Shown in pieces: positions 49,930 through 59,364 of a DNA stretch of 64,000 nucleotides. Each line of letters begins with the position of its first letter. Positions within the stretch are counted from its first letter, which is position 1. This DNA comes from a bacterium (lineage in GTDB: Bacteria; Zhuqueibacterota; QNDG01; JAGLOF01). The notes below the pieces were generated by a model. It had not been told where the DNA came from and did no database searches. It was given only the letters and a program-made list of their open reading frames with translations. Location of the stretch: the NCBI GenBank assembly GCA_016934955.1, contig JAFGRY010000033.1, forward strand, positions 38,076-102,075, given 5' to 3'. The position numbers and the translations under genes are program-made.

Positions 49930-50724
49930 TTAGGAATGCTTCAGCGGCAGTCGGTAGCTAAGCCCGGCCGTCAGAGACCAGATGCTGCCCAGCAGTTCTC
50001 CTGACGTGAGCATCTCGAATCTGCCGCCGCCCGAAAGCGTCAGCCGGGGCGTGAGCCGTCTGCCGAGAAGCACCTCACCGATAATGACATTGTAGCGTTC
50101 CTCATTGAACACGTAATATGTGAGCGTGCCGTCAAGAGTGAACTGCCGGTACCAGACCGGGAGCTGAAAGGTGCAGCCGATCCCCAGCCAGGTTCTGCTT
50201 TCGGACTGGCTGTATTTGACCTCTCCCTCGGCGAACTTGCTCCAGGTCGCCGTTGAGCTGTTGTACCGGTACTGTTCGGCCGCCAGATACTGGTTGAACC
50301 TGACGGAGGTCACCTTGGCGGCGAGAAAGACAACGGCGCTTCGTCCCCAGGCGATACCGGCGGTCAGGTCGACGTTCATCCGCACCGGCCGCAGCAGCCC
50401 GTCATCGCTCTGCCAGAGAATGCGCTCATCCTCGGCATTGTAGAACACATACTGAAAGAGCGACGGTTCAAAGGTATAGCGGCCCCATTCGGCCTCGCCG
50501 CTGAATACGAACCTGCCGGTGCGAACAGACACTCCGGGACGGAGGGCCACTCCGCTGCCGCGGCCGAGCTCGTCAAGATTATACTCCTGGGAACCCCAGT
50601 TTGCGAACGAGGTTTTCGCGGTACATTCAATCCTGCTTTGAGCGCTGAGCGTCATCAGCGGTAAAAGCATCAGACAGGCGAGAAAGCGGCCCGAACCGGG
50701 ACGGTCGCTGAACATTCGTTGCAT
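49930..50724 (-). CDS. Predicted outer-membrane beta-barrel protein (paralog B)
   Basis: A 264-residue exported protein. ATG 50724 follows AAAGGAG; the signal is FLACLMLLPLMTLSAQ. About ten amphipathic strands follow (RFVFSGEAEWGRYTF, AVVFLAAKVTSVRFNQYL, YRQFTLDGTLTYYVFN) and the last strand ends in a hydrophobic turn (SLTAGLSYRLPL). It is the paralog of the gene at 48993-49805 and lies 13 bases after the third barrel gene, so those two are in one operon. No ligand or partner is indicated. Confidence 0.75.
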   Translation of the reverse strand: MQRMFSDRPGSGRFLACLMLLPLMTLSAQSRIECTAKTSFANWGSQEYNLDELGRGSGVALRPGVSVRTGRFVFSGEAEWGRYTFEPSLFQYVFYNAEDERILWQSDDGLLRPVRMNVDLTAGIAWGRSAVVFLAAKVTSVRFNQYLAAEQYRYNSSTATWSKFAEGEVKYSQSESRTWLGIGCTFQLPVWYRQFTLDGTLTYYVFNEERYNVIIGEVLLGRRLTPRLTLSGGGRFEMLTSGELLGSIWSLTAGLSYRLPLKHS

Positions 50725-50737
50725 GCAGACTCCTTTG

Positions 50738-51484
50738 CTATTCCATGGCAATATCATAAAAGAAGGATGTCATAACTCCGTGATTCCGTTCCTCCCCCTC
50801 CTTTTCGCCGGCAAAAGCCGCCTTATAGCCGATTACTATCCCGAATCCGGCCTCGAAACGATAGCCGAGGCCGACAAAAATATCAGTGATCGCTGTGGAA
50901 TGGTCCTTGGGGTATCCCTCAAACGTAACGTTATCGGCCGATTTATTGATTTCGAGAGTGCCGCTGTAATACGCCGCAGACCATTTAAGGAAAAAGGGTG
51001 AGCCCGGAAACTGCATGACCGCCGCCAGGCCGCCGCCCCAGAGCGTGCCATCGTAGTTGATATTATAGTCGGCCTGATATACATCAGGCGGATCCGTGAG
51101 CCAGAAATCCTTTCCGGTGCCGTTCCATCTCGGCTGCTTTGCTCCCGCGAAGAGATAGAGATTCCGTGACATTTCATAGCCGATATGAAACGTAAAGTCC
51201 TGGCGGCGTGTCGAGTGATGTTGATCGAAATCATCGTAGTTCCACTGAAAATCACCCAGTAAAAAGGCTCCGCCGAGAACGATACGTTCGTAGACCAGCG
51301 TAAAACTCGATCCGAAAATGCCGGCTGCATCGACGGAGATGCCGGTAAATTCATCCCCGGTCATTGTTGATGACGACAACATTATATCACCGGTGATCGA
51401 GATACTGTTCTGGGCGAAAGACTCCCCCCCGGAGACAATGAACGCCAGACAGACAAACAGCAGAATAATCGTGCGGTATTTCAT
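50738..51484 (-). CDS. Predicted outer-membrane beta-barrel protein (C)
   Basis: A 248-residue exported protein with start ATG 51484, preceded by GGAGGT, and signal TIILLFVCLAFIVSGGESFAQ. Strand-rich with aromatic girdles (LVYERIVLGGAFLLGDFQW, DFTFHIGYEMSRNLYLFAGAKQPRW, FLKWSAAYYSGTLEI, DIFVGLGYRFEAGFGIVIGYKAAF), fitting an eight- to ten-stranded barrel. It is not clearly homologous to the two paralogs downstream but is co-transcribed with the nearer one. The family is not recognised. Confidence 0.72.
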   Translation of the reverse strand: MKYRTIILLFVCLAFIVSGGESFAQNSISITGDIMLSSSTMTGDEFTGISVDAAGIFGSSFTLVYERIVLGGAFLLGDFQWNYDDFDQHHSTRRQDFTFHIGYEMSRNLYLFAGAKQPRWNGTGKDFWLTDPPDVYQADYNINYDGTLWGGGLAAVMQFPGSPFFLKWSAAYYSGTLEINKSADNVTFEGYPKDHSTAITDIFVGLGYRFEAGFGIVIGYKAAFAGEKEGEERNHGVMTSFFYDIAME

Positions 51485-51520
51485 ATCCACCTCCATTAAT
51501 GCGGGAATTAAAAGACCAAA

Positions 51521-52042
51521 TCACTCCGACCGATAGTCGATGAGCACGTGCACCGGAATCCCCTCCAGCCGTGCTCTGCCTCCTATAAATGACAATTCTA
51601 TAAGAAAGACCGCTGCGGCGACCTCTCCTTTCAGGCGTGAGACCAGGTTCACGGCCGCGGCCATAGTGCCGCCGGTCGCCAGCAGATCATCGGCCAGCAG
51701 CACCCGTTCACCGGGAAGAACGGCGTCCCGGTGCACCTCGATGCTGTCGCTGCCGTACTCCAGTGTATATGATTCACTGATCACTTCGGCGGGCAGTTTT
51801 CCCGGCTTGCGTATGGGGACAAACCCCGCTTCCAGTTCAATCGCCAGCGCCCCGCCGAAGATAAACCCCCGTGATTCTATACCGGCGACCTTGTCGATTC
51901 GTTCCCCGCGAAACGGGTCGGCCATGAGGCGCACTGCCTCCCTGAAGGCATCCGGTTCCCTGAGCAGGGTCGTGATGTCCCTGAATCCGATCCCTTTACG
52001 CGGAAAATCGGGAATAGTACGAATATACGGTTCAAGCTGCAT
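51521..52042 (-). CDS. apt: Adenine phosphoribosyltransferase
   Basis: Salvages adenine to AMP using PRPP. 173 residues, standard length. Family markers: IRTIPDFPRKGIGFRDITTLLREPDAF at the start, DKVAGIESRGFIFGGALA, FVPIRKPGKLPAEVISESYTLEYGSDSIEVH, and the PRPP-binding loop RVLLADDLLATGGTMAAA. It follows the acylphosphatase gene by 12 bases, in an operon beginning with the HisKA_2 kinase gene. Confidence 0.97.
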   Translation of the reverse strand: MQLEPYIRTIPDFPRKGIGFRDITTLLREPDAFREAVRLMADPFRGERIDKVAGIESRGFIFGGALAIELEAGFVPIRKPGKLPAEVISESYTLEYGSDSIEVHRDAVLPGERVLLADDLLATGGTMAAAVNLVSRLKGEVAAAVFLIELSFIGGRARLEGIPVHVLIDYRSE

Positions 52043-52054
52043 GCAGGTCTCCTG

Positions 52055-52342
52055 TCAGAAGGTAATGGTAAATCCGCTGAATTCACCGGTGTAGGCTTCC
52101 CAGCGGGTAGTGACGGCACGCACCGACGCCATGGAATTGCCCACCGGCAGTTCATCGATCAGCTCCTGGATCATGCCCCGGGGGCCTTCGGCCACGATTT
52201 CCACCTCCCGCCCCGGCAGGTTTCGCACCCACCCGGTAAGGTGCAGCGCCGCTGCGGCCTGCCGGACGAAATAGCGGTAGCCAACCCCGTGGACATGGCC
52301 CGATACGATGATGTGCGCTCGTGTATGCATCGCTGTGCTCAT
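52055..52342 (-). CDS. Acylphosphatase
   Basis: A 95-residue enzyme that hydrolyses carboxyl-phosphate bonds such as acetyl-phosphate-type metabolites. The active-site Arg is in HVHGVGYRYFVRQAA and the Asn in LTGWVRNLPGREVEI; VEGPRGMI-type signature reads VEIVAEGPRGMIQELIDEL. The start overlaps the stop of the TIGR00725 gene (4 bases). A second ATG four codons in is also possible. Confidence 0.94.
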   Translation of the reverse strand: MSTAMHTRAHIIVSGHVHGVGYRYFVRQAAAALHLTGWVRNLPGREVEIVAEGPRGMIQELIDELPVGNSMASVRAVTTRWEAYTGEFSGFTITF

Positions 52343-52815
52343 TCCCCGCTATGGCCCCGGGCCAGTAGCTCGAACAGCCGGGCCACTGCCTCTTCCGCCC
52401 CGGCCGCGGTGGTGACCGACGCGTCGAACCGCCAGCTGCCGAGACTGACAAGCGGTTTCCCAAGCTGCCGGGCAAAGGCCATTTCCGAAAGGGTGCCGTA
52501 ACGGCCGCCCACGGCGATGACAGCGTCGCAGCTGTGAATGATCACGGCATTGCGGGCGACTCCCAGATCCGTGACAATGGCGACATCGACCCAGGGGTTG
52601 GCATCGCCGCGGTCCGCGGTGGGAAGAATGCCCACAGTGGTGCCGCCCTCGCTTTTCGCTCCGCGGCAGGCCGCTTCCATTACGCCGCCCATGCCGCCGC
52701 AGATGAGCAGGGCGCCCCTGCGGGCGATGAGCCGACCCGCTTCCTCGGCCAGCCGCAGGATCCCGGGATCGGCCTCACGGCCGCCGACAATTCCTATCTG
52801 GTATATACGGTCCAT
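52339..52815 (-). CDS. TIGR00725 family Rossmann-type protein (LOG-like)
   Basis: A 158-residue protein of the TIGR00725/SLOG fold. Motifs: IGIVGGREADPG near the start, RRGALLICGGMGGVMEAACRGA (nucleotide-binding glycine loop) and DAVIAVGGRYGTLSEMAFARQLGKPLVSL (PGGxGTxxE-like segment with GGRYGTLSE). Proteins of this kind are related to LOG phosphoribohydrolases and to molybdenum cofactor carrier proteins, but the exact reaction for this subfamily is not established. It is translationally coupled to the acylphosphatase gene. Confidence 0.85.
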   Translation of the reverse strand: MDRIYQIGIVGGREADPGILRLAEEAGRLIARRGALLICGGMGGVMEAACRGAKSEGGTTVGILPTADRGDANPWVDVAIVTDLGVARNAVIIHSCDAVIAVGGRYGTLSEMAFARQLGKPLVSLGSWRFDASVTTAAGAEEAVARLFELLARGHSGE

Positions 52816-52833
52816 GCCGCTCCTTCCCTGCCA

Positions 52834-54186
52834 TCAGAGGCGAAACCCGAAAGTGATTGCCGTCCCCTGCGACCGGTCCAGTTTCAGAAAACCCTGCAGC
52901 TGATCGATCACCAGTACCTTGACCAGCCTGAACCCCAGGGATCCGGCTTTGAACGGATCGACATCAGGGGGGAGACCGCAGCCGTTATCGGCAACGGTTA
53001 TCTCCACGGCAACACCCCGCCGGCGCGCGGTGATGACCAGTTTCCGGTTATCGTGCGGTGCGCCCCTGAAGGCATATTTGAGGGCGTTGGAGATCAGCTC
53101 GTTCAGCACCAGGCCGCAGGGTACCGCTTCCGTAAGACTGATGGTGAAGCTGCCGGCGTCGACCGTCAGCATCACATCGTCGGTGTGGGATTCGTATGTC
53201 TTGTACAGGTGCCGCGCCAGCTTCGTCACGTACTGCCTGCCGTCAATTTCCGCGAACGTTTCGGAATGGTAGAGATCTTCATGGATCATGGCCATGGAGT
53301 GGATGCGCTGCTTCCACTCTTCCAGTGCCTTCACGGCGCCCGCATCCTCGAGTGTTTTACACTGCAGTCGCAGCAGACTGGTAATGACCTGCAGGTTGTT
53401 CTTGACCCGGTGGTGCACCTCTTTCAGCAGCACCTCCTTTTCGGACAGCGCGCGGGTGATCTGGCGCGTGCGCTCGGCAATGCGGGTCTCCAGGGTCCGG
53501 TTCAGCTCAGCCACCCGTTCCCGCTCTTCCTCGAGCTTCTTCTCAAGATAGAAATCCCGCCGCGCATAAAGCTCCAGCAGATAGCAGGCTGCCATACCGA
53601 GAATATTGGCGCTGATGAAGAAAAAATTGTTATTGATAATAATTTCCAGCGGTGTTTCGTGAATCACGAGAAGCACGATCTCGTACAGCACCACGATGCT
53701 CCAGCCCGAAATGGTGGCGTAGATGAATCTGGCCCGCACGAACGTATACCCGCAGATAAAGACAAGGATCAGGCCGACATAGTAGGAGTAGCGGACCGGG
53801 GGAGGCGCAAGCACGATCATGGCCAGAATGCCCAGCCCCGCCACCAGCCAGGAAAGGGCCACCGCCGGCTGCATGTAGCGGTGAAAACGGGGGGCGTAGG
53901 AAAAAAGAAATATGCCCGCCAAAAAAGGGCAGACAAGCGCGTAGCGAATAAACCAGAATACGCGCACCTGTTCGGGCACCAGCAGATAGTCGAGCAGCCC
54001 GAAGAGCGCGTAGAGCAATATGCTCAGCGCGAATCCCACCCGCAGCGGCCTGAGCGAGCGCCCGGCGTAGTCGGCAAGAAAGGGGATCTCCAGCTCCCTG
54101 GGGAACGCCAGGGTCAGTCGGTTGATGCCGATCTCGTTCTGCTCTTCCCAGAAACCGGAAAACCCCATCGCTCTGGTTACACCCAT
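52834..54186 (-). CDS. Membrane sensor histidine kinase, HisKA_2 family
   Basis: A 450-residue kinase. The N-terminal half has six membrane helices (about residues 45-205; for example VGFALSILLYALFGLLDYLL and YYVGLILVFICGYTFV) without a periplasmic domain, so the sensor is the membrane bundle itself. A coiled coil (EEERERVAELNRTLETRIAERTRQITRAL) leads to HisKA_2 with LLKEVHHRVKNNLQVITSLLRLQ and a HATPase domain with GLVLNELISNALKYAF and DNGCGLPPDVD. The last G-box reads GSLGFRLVKVLV, with F in place of the usual L. It is closely related in its C-terminal half to the kinase at 13841-16264. AAGGTG precedes the ATG. Confidence 0.87.
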   Translation of the reverse strand: MGVTRAMGFSGFWEEQNEIGINRLTLAFPRELEIPFLADYAGRSLRPLRVGFALSILLYALFGLLDYLLVPEQVRVFWFIRYALVCPFLAGIFLFSYAPRFHRYMQPAVALSWLVAGLGILAMIVLAPPPVRYSYYVGLILVFICGYTFVRARFIYATISGWSIVVLYEIVLLVIHETPLEIIINNNFFFISANILGMAACYLLELYARRDFYLEKKLEEERERVAELNRTLETRIAERTRQITRALSEKEVLLKEVHHRVKNNLQVITSLLRLQCKTLEDAGAVKALEEWKQRIHSMAMIHEDLYHSETFAEIDGRQYVTKLARHLYKTYESHTDDVMLTVDAGSFTISLTEAVPCGLVLNELISNALKYAFRGAPHDNRKLVITARRRGVAVEITVADNGCGLPPDVDPFKAGSLGFRLVKVLVIDQLQGFLKLDRSQGTAITFGFRL

Positions 54187-54287
54187 ACAGCACCTTTCGG
54201 TTACACATGCGCATCCCTACGGCGGACGGTGCGGCGGCCGCCGATCCAGACACTGCTGTCACATCATTCCTTGATCACAAAGGTGGA

Positions 54288-55580
54288 TCAGGGTTTCAGC
54301 CGGTGCATCAGCCGCGGGAACGGAATGGTTTCCCGCACGTGCGGCAGCTTGCAGATCCAGGCCACGGTCCGCTCTATCCCCAGACCGAATCCGCTATGGG
54401 GCACGGTGCCGTAACGGCGCAGGTCCAGGTACCAGTCAAATGCCTCCCTGGGCAGGTCATGCTCCTCGATTCTTGCCACCAGCGTGTCATAATCCTCTTC
54501 CCGCTGGCCGCCGCCGATGACTTCGCCGTACCCCTCGGGGGCGAGCACATCGACTCCCAGGGCCTTGCTGCTGTCCTCCGGGGCCCGTTTCATATAGAAC
54601 GCCTTGATCGCGGCCGGATAGCGGTGGACCATCACCGGCCGGTCGAACTGTTCGGAAATCACGGTTTCATCACCGCCGCCGAAATCGCCGCCGGGCTCGA
54701 AAGCAACGTTGTTTTTCCTGAGAATATCCACCGCCTCGTCATAGGTGATCCGCGGAAAGGGCGGCACCACCCGTTCAAGCGGAGCGGTGTCCCGCTCGAG
54801 CGCCTTCAGTTCTTCGGACCGGTTCTCGAGCACACGCTGCACGATGAAGGAGAGAAACTGCTCCGCCAGGTCCATGTTGTCATCGAGATCGGCGAAGGCG
54901 ACCTCCGGCTCCACCATCCAGAATTCGGTAAGATGCCGGCGGGTTTTCGATTTTTCCGCCCTGAAGGTGGGACCGAAACAGTAGACCTTGCCCAGGGCCC
55001 CGATGGACGCTTCACTGTAGAGCTGGCCGCTCTGGGCGAGATAGGCCTTTTCGCCGAAATAGTCGGTTTCGAACAGGGTCGTTGTCCCTTCACAGGCCGC
55101 GGGGGTGAAGATAGGAGTATCCACCAGGGTGAATCCGTTGCTGTCGAAGTAGTCGCGGCAGGCCTTGATGATCTCGTGCCGCACCTTGAGGATTGCGGTT
55201 TGACGGGAGGAACGGAGCCAGAGATGACGGTGATCCATGAGGAAGGCGGTCCCGTGCTCTTTGGGCGTGATGGGATAGTCCCGGGCGATCTGCACGGCTT
55301 TCACCCGGGTAACCTGCAGCTCATACCCGCTGGGAGCCCGCTTGTCGGGACTGACGTTTCCGGTCACCTCCAGCGATGATTCCTGGGTCAGTTCCCCGCA
55401 GACATCGAAGGTCGCCTCATCCACATCGGCTTTTGATATCACACACTGGATCGTCCCGGTTCCGTCCCGCAAAATGAGGAACCAGAGTTTACCGCTGGAC
55501 CGTTTGTTGTAGAGCCAGCCCTTGAGCGTGATTTCTTTCCCTTCATGTTCAGCAATATCAGCAATATACACCCTGTCCAT
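54288..55580 (-). CDS. asnS: Asparaginyl-tRNA synthetase
   Basis: Class II synthetase, 430 residues, the usual length. ATG 55580 follows AGGAG; an upstream ATG at 55598 lacks a ribosome site. The N-terminal OB-fold is [39 protein letters not shown]. Class II motif 2 appears as [25 protein letters not shown] and motif 3 as [16 protein letters not shown]. The AsnRS-type residues TEFWMVEPE separate it from AspRS, and [12 protein letters not shown] is characteristic. Its presence means Asn-tRNA can be charged directly. Confidence 0.95.
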   Translation of the reverse strand: MDRVYIADIAEHEGKEITLKGWLYNKRSSGKLWFLILRDGTGTIQCVISKADVDEATFDVCGELTQESSLEVTGNVSPDKRAPSGYELQVTRVKAVQIARDYPITPKEHGTAFLMDHRHLWLRSSRQTAILKVRHEIIKACRDYFDSNGFTLVDTPIFTPAACEGTTTLFETDYFGEKAYLAQSGQLYSEASIGALGKVYCFGPTFRAEKSKTRRHLTEFWMVEPEVAFADLDDNMDLAEQFLSFIVQRVLENRSEELKALERDTAPLERVVPPFPRITYDEAVDILRKNNVAFEPGGDFGGGDETVISEQFDRPVMVHRYPAAIKAFYMKRAPEDSSKALGVDVLAPEGYGEVIGGGQREEDYDTLVARIEEHDLPREAFDWYLDLRRYGTVPHSGFGLGIERTVAWICKLPHVRETIPFPRLMHRLKP

Positions 55581-55636
55581 TCTCTCCTCGCATTTCATCG
55601 TTGTATGGTTCGCGTTTACATCCGCGGCAGCGGGAA

Positions 55637-56656
55637 CTACCCCCAGTCTTCCTGCTTCGGATCTCTCGTCATCAGGTCGTGAACGGCCTCTTTGGCCGGT
55701 TTATCCTCGAAGAGCACGTTGTAGACTTCATCGGAAATCGGCATCTGCACCTTCAGCCGGCGGGAAAGACTGCGCACCGATTTGGCGGTGCGCACCCCCT
55801 CCGCCACCTGCACCATACCGGCCAGTACCTGGGCCAGTGTGTTTCCGCGGCCGATCTGCTCGCCGAGGTAGCGGTTGCGGCTGTGCCTGCTCATGCAGGT
55901 CACGATGAGGTCCCCCATGCCGGAAAGCCCGGCAAAGGTGAGGGGATCGGCCCCCATGGCCGCTCCCAGCCGGGTGATCTCCACGATCCCCCGGGTCATG
56001 AGCGCTGCCTTGGTGTTGTCGCCTCCGCCGACGCCGTCGATGATCCCTGCTGCCACCGCGATCACGTTTTTGAGGGCGCCGCCCAGCTCCACTCCGGTGA
56101 GATCGGGACTGGTATAGACCCGAAAGGCCGGACTCATCAGCAGGCTCTGAACCGTCTCGGCGGTATCGCCGCTGCGGCTGGCCACGGTCACGGCCGTGGG
56201 CACGGCCCTGGCAACCTCTTCGGCGTGGCTGGGACCGGAGAGCACGGCGATCCTGCCGGCGGACACCCGGGGGAGCATCTCCGCGATGACATCGGTTACC
56301 GGCTTCAGGGTGTCGTTCTCGATCCCCTTGCTGCAGCTCACCAGAAGCGTCTCGGCCGGGAGCAGGGCGGCGAGAGCGCCCGTCACCTCCCGCACCACAT
56401 GCGAAGGCACGGCGATGAGGATGCAGTCCGCGGCCGCGGCCGCCTCATCAAGTTCGGAGGTGATGCGCACCTCCTCCGGTATGGTGATCCCGGGCAGAAA
56501 GTCGGGATTCCTGCGGCTGGCCCGCACCCGGTCAGCCAGCTCCCGGTTGAATTCCCACACGGTCACCCGGTGGCCGTTTCTGGCCGCCAGCAGCGCCAGG
56601 GCCGTGCCCCAGCTGCCGCCGCCGAGTATGCTGATCGCAGACGCTGTGCGGCTCAT
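55637..56656 (-). CDS. gpsA: Glycerol-3-phosphate dehydrogenase [NAD(P)+]
   Basis: Makes sn-glycerol-3-phosphate for phospholipid synthesis. 339 residues from ATG 56656, which has GGAGTGAGG before it. The N-terminal NAD-binding motif is [29 protein letters not shown]. Other family parts are [42 protein letters not shown] (with catalytic Lys) and [26 protein letters not shown]. The gene follows plsY by 10 bases, giving a plsY-gpsA phospholipid pair. Confidence 0.97.
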   Translation of the reverse strand: MSRTASAISILGGGSWGTALALLAARNGHRVTVWEFNRELADRVRASRRNPDFLPGITIPEEVRITSELDEAAAAADCILIAVPSHVVREVTGALAALLPAETLLVSCSKGIENDTLKPVTDVIAEMLPRVSAGRIAVLSGPSHAEEVARAVPTAVTVASRSGDTAETVQSLLMSPAFRVYTSPDLTGVELGGALKNVIAVAAGIIDGVGGGDNTKAALMTRGIVEITRLGAAMGADPLTFAGLSGMGDLIVTCMSRHSRNRYLGEQIGRGNTLAQVLAGMVQVAEGVRTAKSVRSLSRRLKVQMPISDEVYNVLFEDKPAKEAVHDLMTRDPKQEDWG

Positions 56657-56666
56657 CGGCCGGACC

Positions 56667-57317
56667 TCACTCCCCTTCTCCGGGGTCACTCTTTCCCGTC
56701 TTCTTCCCGAACCGGTTTTCCTCACCCCGCAGGAGCCGTCTGATATTGCTCCGGTGGGTGACGAATATCAGCAGGCCGAGGAAAAGCCCCAGCCAGATGA
56801 GGGGACCGGGCAGTTCCGGCGTGACGAACCGCTTCTGCAGCACCAGCGTAAGCGGAAAGACCACGCCCGCCGCCAGCGATCCCACGGATACGATCCGGGT
56901 GGTCAGCACCAGCAGCAGCCACACGGCAAAGGATATCAGGGACGCGGCCGGCGCCAGCGATACCAGCACACCGAAGGCCGTGCCCACGCCCTTGCCGCCC
57001 TTGAAACCGGCGAACACGGTCCAGATATGGCCGGCAATGGCCGCCACTCCGGCGATGATTTTGAGAAGGACGGGGTCATAGCCGCCGCCGACCAGCGCGG
57101 GAACGAGCAGCACCGCGGCCACGCCCTTGCCGATATCGATGAGCACCACCGCCAGGGCGGGTTTCCAGCCCATGACCCGGAACACGTTGGTCGCGCCCGC
57201 GTTGCGGCTGCCGTGGTTGCGGATATCGTCATTGAGAACGATCCTGCCGGCGATGATGGCGGTGGGGATCGATCCCGCGAGATAGGATAACAGAACAACG
57301 AGCATCAGTGAAACCAT
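56667..57317 (-). CDS. plsY: Acyl-phosphate glycerol-3-phosphate acyltransferase PlsY
   Basis: Membrane enzyme that transfers acyl groups from acyl-phosphate to glycerol-3-phosphate. 216 residues with about five to six membrane segments. The three conserved motifs are visible: GSIPTAIIAGR followed by NHGSRNAGATNVFRVMG, FKGGKGVGTAFG, and the later cytosolic loop after RFVTPELPG. The C-terminal tail (HRSNIRRLLRGEENRFGKK) is the usual end. Its product step uses the substrate made by GpsA, the next gene. Confidence 0.97.
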   Translation of the reverse strand: MVSLMLVVLLSYLAGSIPTAIIAGRIVLNDDIRNHGSRNAGATNVFRVMGWKPALAVVLIDIGKGVAAVLLVPALVGGGYDPVLLKIIAGVAAIAGHIWTVFAGFKGGKGVGTAFGVLVSLAPAASLISFAVWLLLVLTTRIVSVGSLAAGVVFPLTLVLQKRFVTPELPGPLIWLGLFLGLLIFVTHRSNIRRLLRGEENRFGKKTGKSDPGEGE

Positions 57318-57353
57318 GAACCGTTCCTTGTCTCTATGTGTGCGTTGCGGACA

Positions 57354-58358
57354 TCAGCTGACGCAGCCGATGCGTTTGGGCTCCTCGCCCGCATCCCGCA
57401 GATGCCGCAGCAGATCGTCCGCGTCGTTCGGATCGACGATGAAGACCCAGCCGATGCCCAGGTTGAAGGCGCGCCGCATGTCCTCATCGTCCACATTGCC
57501 CAGGCGCTGAATGAGCCTGAAGATCGGGGGTATTTCCCAGGAATCCCGGTCGATCTCGAGGTCCCGGCCCGCGGGAAGAATGCGGCGGGTGTTCCCTTCG
57601 AGGCCGCCGCCGGTGATATGGGACATGCCCTTGACCGTGAACCGCTCCAGGACCGGTTCCACTGCCGGCAGGTAGCAGCGATGCACCGCCAGCAGCGCCT
57701 CGCCCACGGTCGTTCCCAGCTCATCCAGGTGCGTGTCGACACGGTACCCCGCGGTTTCGAACAGCACCTTCCGGGCCAGTGAATAGCCGTTGGTGTGCAG
57801 GCCGGTGGAGGGCAGAGCGATGAGCACATCACCCTGCACGATCGTGGAGCCGTTGATCACCCGGTCCCGTTCCACGATGCCGGTGATGGAACCGGCGACA
57901 TCATACTCCCCTTCCTGGTAGAATCCCGGCATTTCCGCCATCTCTCCCCCGATGAGGGCGCAGCCGGCGTTTTTACACCCCCGGGCCATGCCGGCGATGA
58001 TCTCCTCCATAACATCGGGGCTGAGCCGGCCGGTGCCGATGTAATCGAGGAAAAAGAGGGGTTTGGCGCCGCCGGCGAGAATGTCGTCGATGCAGTGGTT
58101 GACCAGATCTTCCCCGATGGTGTCGTGACGGTTCATCATGAAGGCGACCTTCAGTTTGGTGCCCACGCCGTCCACGGATGAGACGAGCACGGGATGGCGG
58201 TACTTCCCGGTGTCCAGGGCGAAGAAGCCGCCGAACTGTCCCAGGTCGGTCAGCACTCCCGGTGTGAACGTCTGCCGCACCGTCGCCTTGATCCTGTTGA
58301 CCGCCTCTTCCCCGGCGGAGATATCCACTCCCGCTTCTTTATAACTCATTTTCTTCAT
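57354..58358 (-). CDS. purM: Phosphoribosylformylglycinamidine cyclo-ligase (AIR synthetase)
   Basis: Fifth step of purine synthesis, ATP-dependent ring closure to AIR. 334 residues. Markers: SYKEAGVDISAGEEAVNRIK, VSSVDGVGTKLKVAF, NHCIDDILAGGAKPLFFLDYIGTG, ALIGGEMAEMPGFYQEGEYDVAGSITGIVE, LPSTGLHTNGYSLARKVLFE and SHITGGGLEGNTRRILP. The start overlaps the end of the DUF4416 gene by 4 bases. Confidence 0.97.
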   Translation of the reverse strand: MKKMSYKEAGVDISAGEEAVNRIKATVRQTFTPGVLTDLGQFGGFFALDTGKYRHPVLVSSVDGVGTKLKVAFMMNRHDTIGEDLVNHCIDDILAGGAKPLFFLDYIGTGRLSPDVMEEIIAGMARGCKNAGCALIGGEMAEMPGFYQEGEYDVAGSITGIVERDRVINGSTIVQGDVLIALPSTGLHTNGYSLARKVLFETAGYRVDTHLDELGTTVGEALLAVHRCYLPAVEPVLERFTVKGMSHITGGGLEGNTRRILPAGRDLEIDRDSWEIPPIFRLIQRLGNVDDEDMRRAFNLGIGWVFIVDPNDADDLLRHLRDAGEEPKRIGCVS

Positions 58359-58879
58359 TGTCTGTCCCTGTGTTGCAGCGTGTCCCGCACCGCCGTGAAA
58401 AAGGCCAGCGCGGCGTCTGTCTGATAATCCGGAAATGTCCAGTGCTGGGGATGGAAACGGCTGTGCCGGTACTGCAGCTGCAGATCGCCGTAGATCCCCT
58501 CACCGATGTAAATCCGGTGGGAAAAGTTCTTGGCCGAGGCCATGACCAGCTTTGCCGGAGTGAGGTATCCGGGATCAAGATTGATCACCCTGCGGCCGTC
58601 AACGGCCAGCTCCGCCTCCATCTCGTTGGTTCTCACCTTGAGCGACGGCAGCAGTTTCGGATGGATGAGTCCGGCGAAGCTGAGGAAACACTTTTTCAAA
58701 CCGCCGCCCATCTCCTGCTCATAATAGGCGGTAAAACCGAAATCATATGGTTCGGATCGCCTCTCCACCGGCCCGAGCAGCGTGACAAGACGGCTCTCGG
58801 CCTCGGCCGGATCCGCTGCGGCCGCCCAGGTCACCGCGCAGACCGCCTTGACGAATTGCGCCTCTCTGATCCCCGCCAT
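58355..58879 (-). CDS. DUF4416 family protein
   Basis: A 174-residue cytoplasmic protein matching DUF4416: DFGFTAYYEQEMGGGLKKCFLSFAGLI, RRVINLDPGYLTPAKLVMASAKNFSHRIYIGEGIYGDLQLQY and HWTFPDYQTDAALAFF. The family occurs in many anaerobes and has no assigned reaction. It is coupled to purM by an ATGA overlap and is the first gene of the operon, driven by the promoter at 58926-58954. Confidence 0.88.
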   Translation of the reverse strand: MAGIREAQFVKAVCAVTWAAAADPAEAESRLVTLLGPVERRSEPYDFGFTAYYEQEMGGGLKKCFLSFAGLIHPKLLPSLKVRTNEMEAELAVDGRRVINLDPGYLTPAKLVMASAKNFSHRIYIGEGIYGDLQLQYRHSRFHPQHWTFPDYQTDAALAFFTAVRDTLQHRDRQ

Positions 58880-58925
58880 ATCCGGACCTTTTTCACCTCG
58901 CTGTCAGCAATCGTAACTGGCTTTT

Positions 58926-58954
58926 AATATCGAAAAAACAGAGGTAAATGTCAA
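58926..58954 (-). promoter_or_regulatory. Predicted promoter of the DUF4416-purM operon
   Basis: TTGACA (58954-58949), 17 bases, GATATT (58931-58926) on the minus strand, with TTCCCCCC before the -35. This is one of five promoters sharing the extended block. The start near 58919 leaves a 40-base leader. Confidence 0.65.
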
Positions 58955-58973
58955 GGGGGGAAAAAAACAAAAG

Positions 58974-59125
58974 GAGACAGGAGAAGGGAGGCAGGAGGCA
59001 GGACCCGGCCCCGCCACCCCATAAGAACTCCAACGAAAGAAACGAAAATCACGAAAGGATTATAAGAATTAATATACTTCGTGCCTTTTGTGTTCTTCGT
59101 TGGAGATTTTTGGGCGGAGAGGGGG
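58974..59125. repeat. Composite palindromic intergenic repeat, copy 1
   Basis: Outer low-complexity arm GGAGACAGGAGAAGGGAGGC, then CCCCGCC, then inner arms CCAACGAAAG...CACGAAAGG and CGTGCC...CTTCGTTGGAG around an AT-rich loop (TTATAAGAATTAATAT), then GGGCGGAGAGGGG. The same architecture recurs at 61998-62240. Confidence 0.7.
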
Positions 59126-59178
59126 GACACTCCTGGTCGAACGATGATCCTTCACTATTTCGCACAGAGGTGCTTCCC

Positions 59179-59345
59179 GTCTCCGGCCTCTGGTTTCCGG
59201 TCTGCTCACCCAACCAGGATGCCCGCCTGGACCACGCGGGCATGACATTTTACCATTTAATTATCTCTTTTCGTGCCCTCTGTGCCTTTCGTTGGAGACT
59301 CCCGGGGCGGAGGGGCTGGGTCCTGTCTCCTGTCTGCAGTCTGCT
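59179..59345. repeat. Right-half copies of the same repeat
   Basis: CTCTTTTCGTGCC...CTTTCGTTGGAGAC (about 59265-59300), GGGGCGGAGGGGCTGGGTCC and TGTCTCCTGTCTGCAGTCTG repeat the right arm of the element; CGTCTCCGGCCTCTGGTTTC (59178-59197) is another low-complexity arm. A small hairpin GCCCGC-...-GCGGGC lies at 59221-59241. Confidence 0.6.
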
Positions 59346-59364
59346 ATTTTTTTTCATTTTCCCC

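Noticed and set aside
52534..54414. 626-codon plus-strand frame antisense to the HisKA_2 kinase
   Set aside because: The minus-strand kinase, acylphosphatase and TIGR00725 genes explain the region; the frame is a GC-skew shadow.
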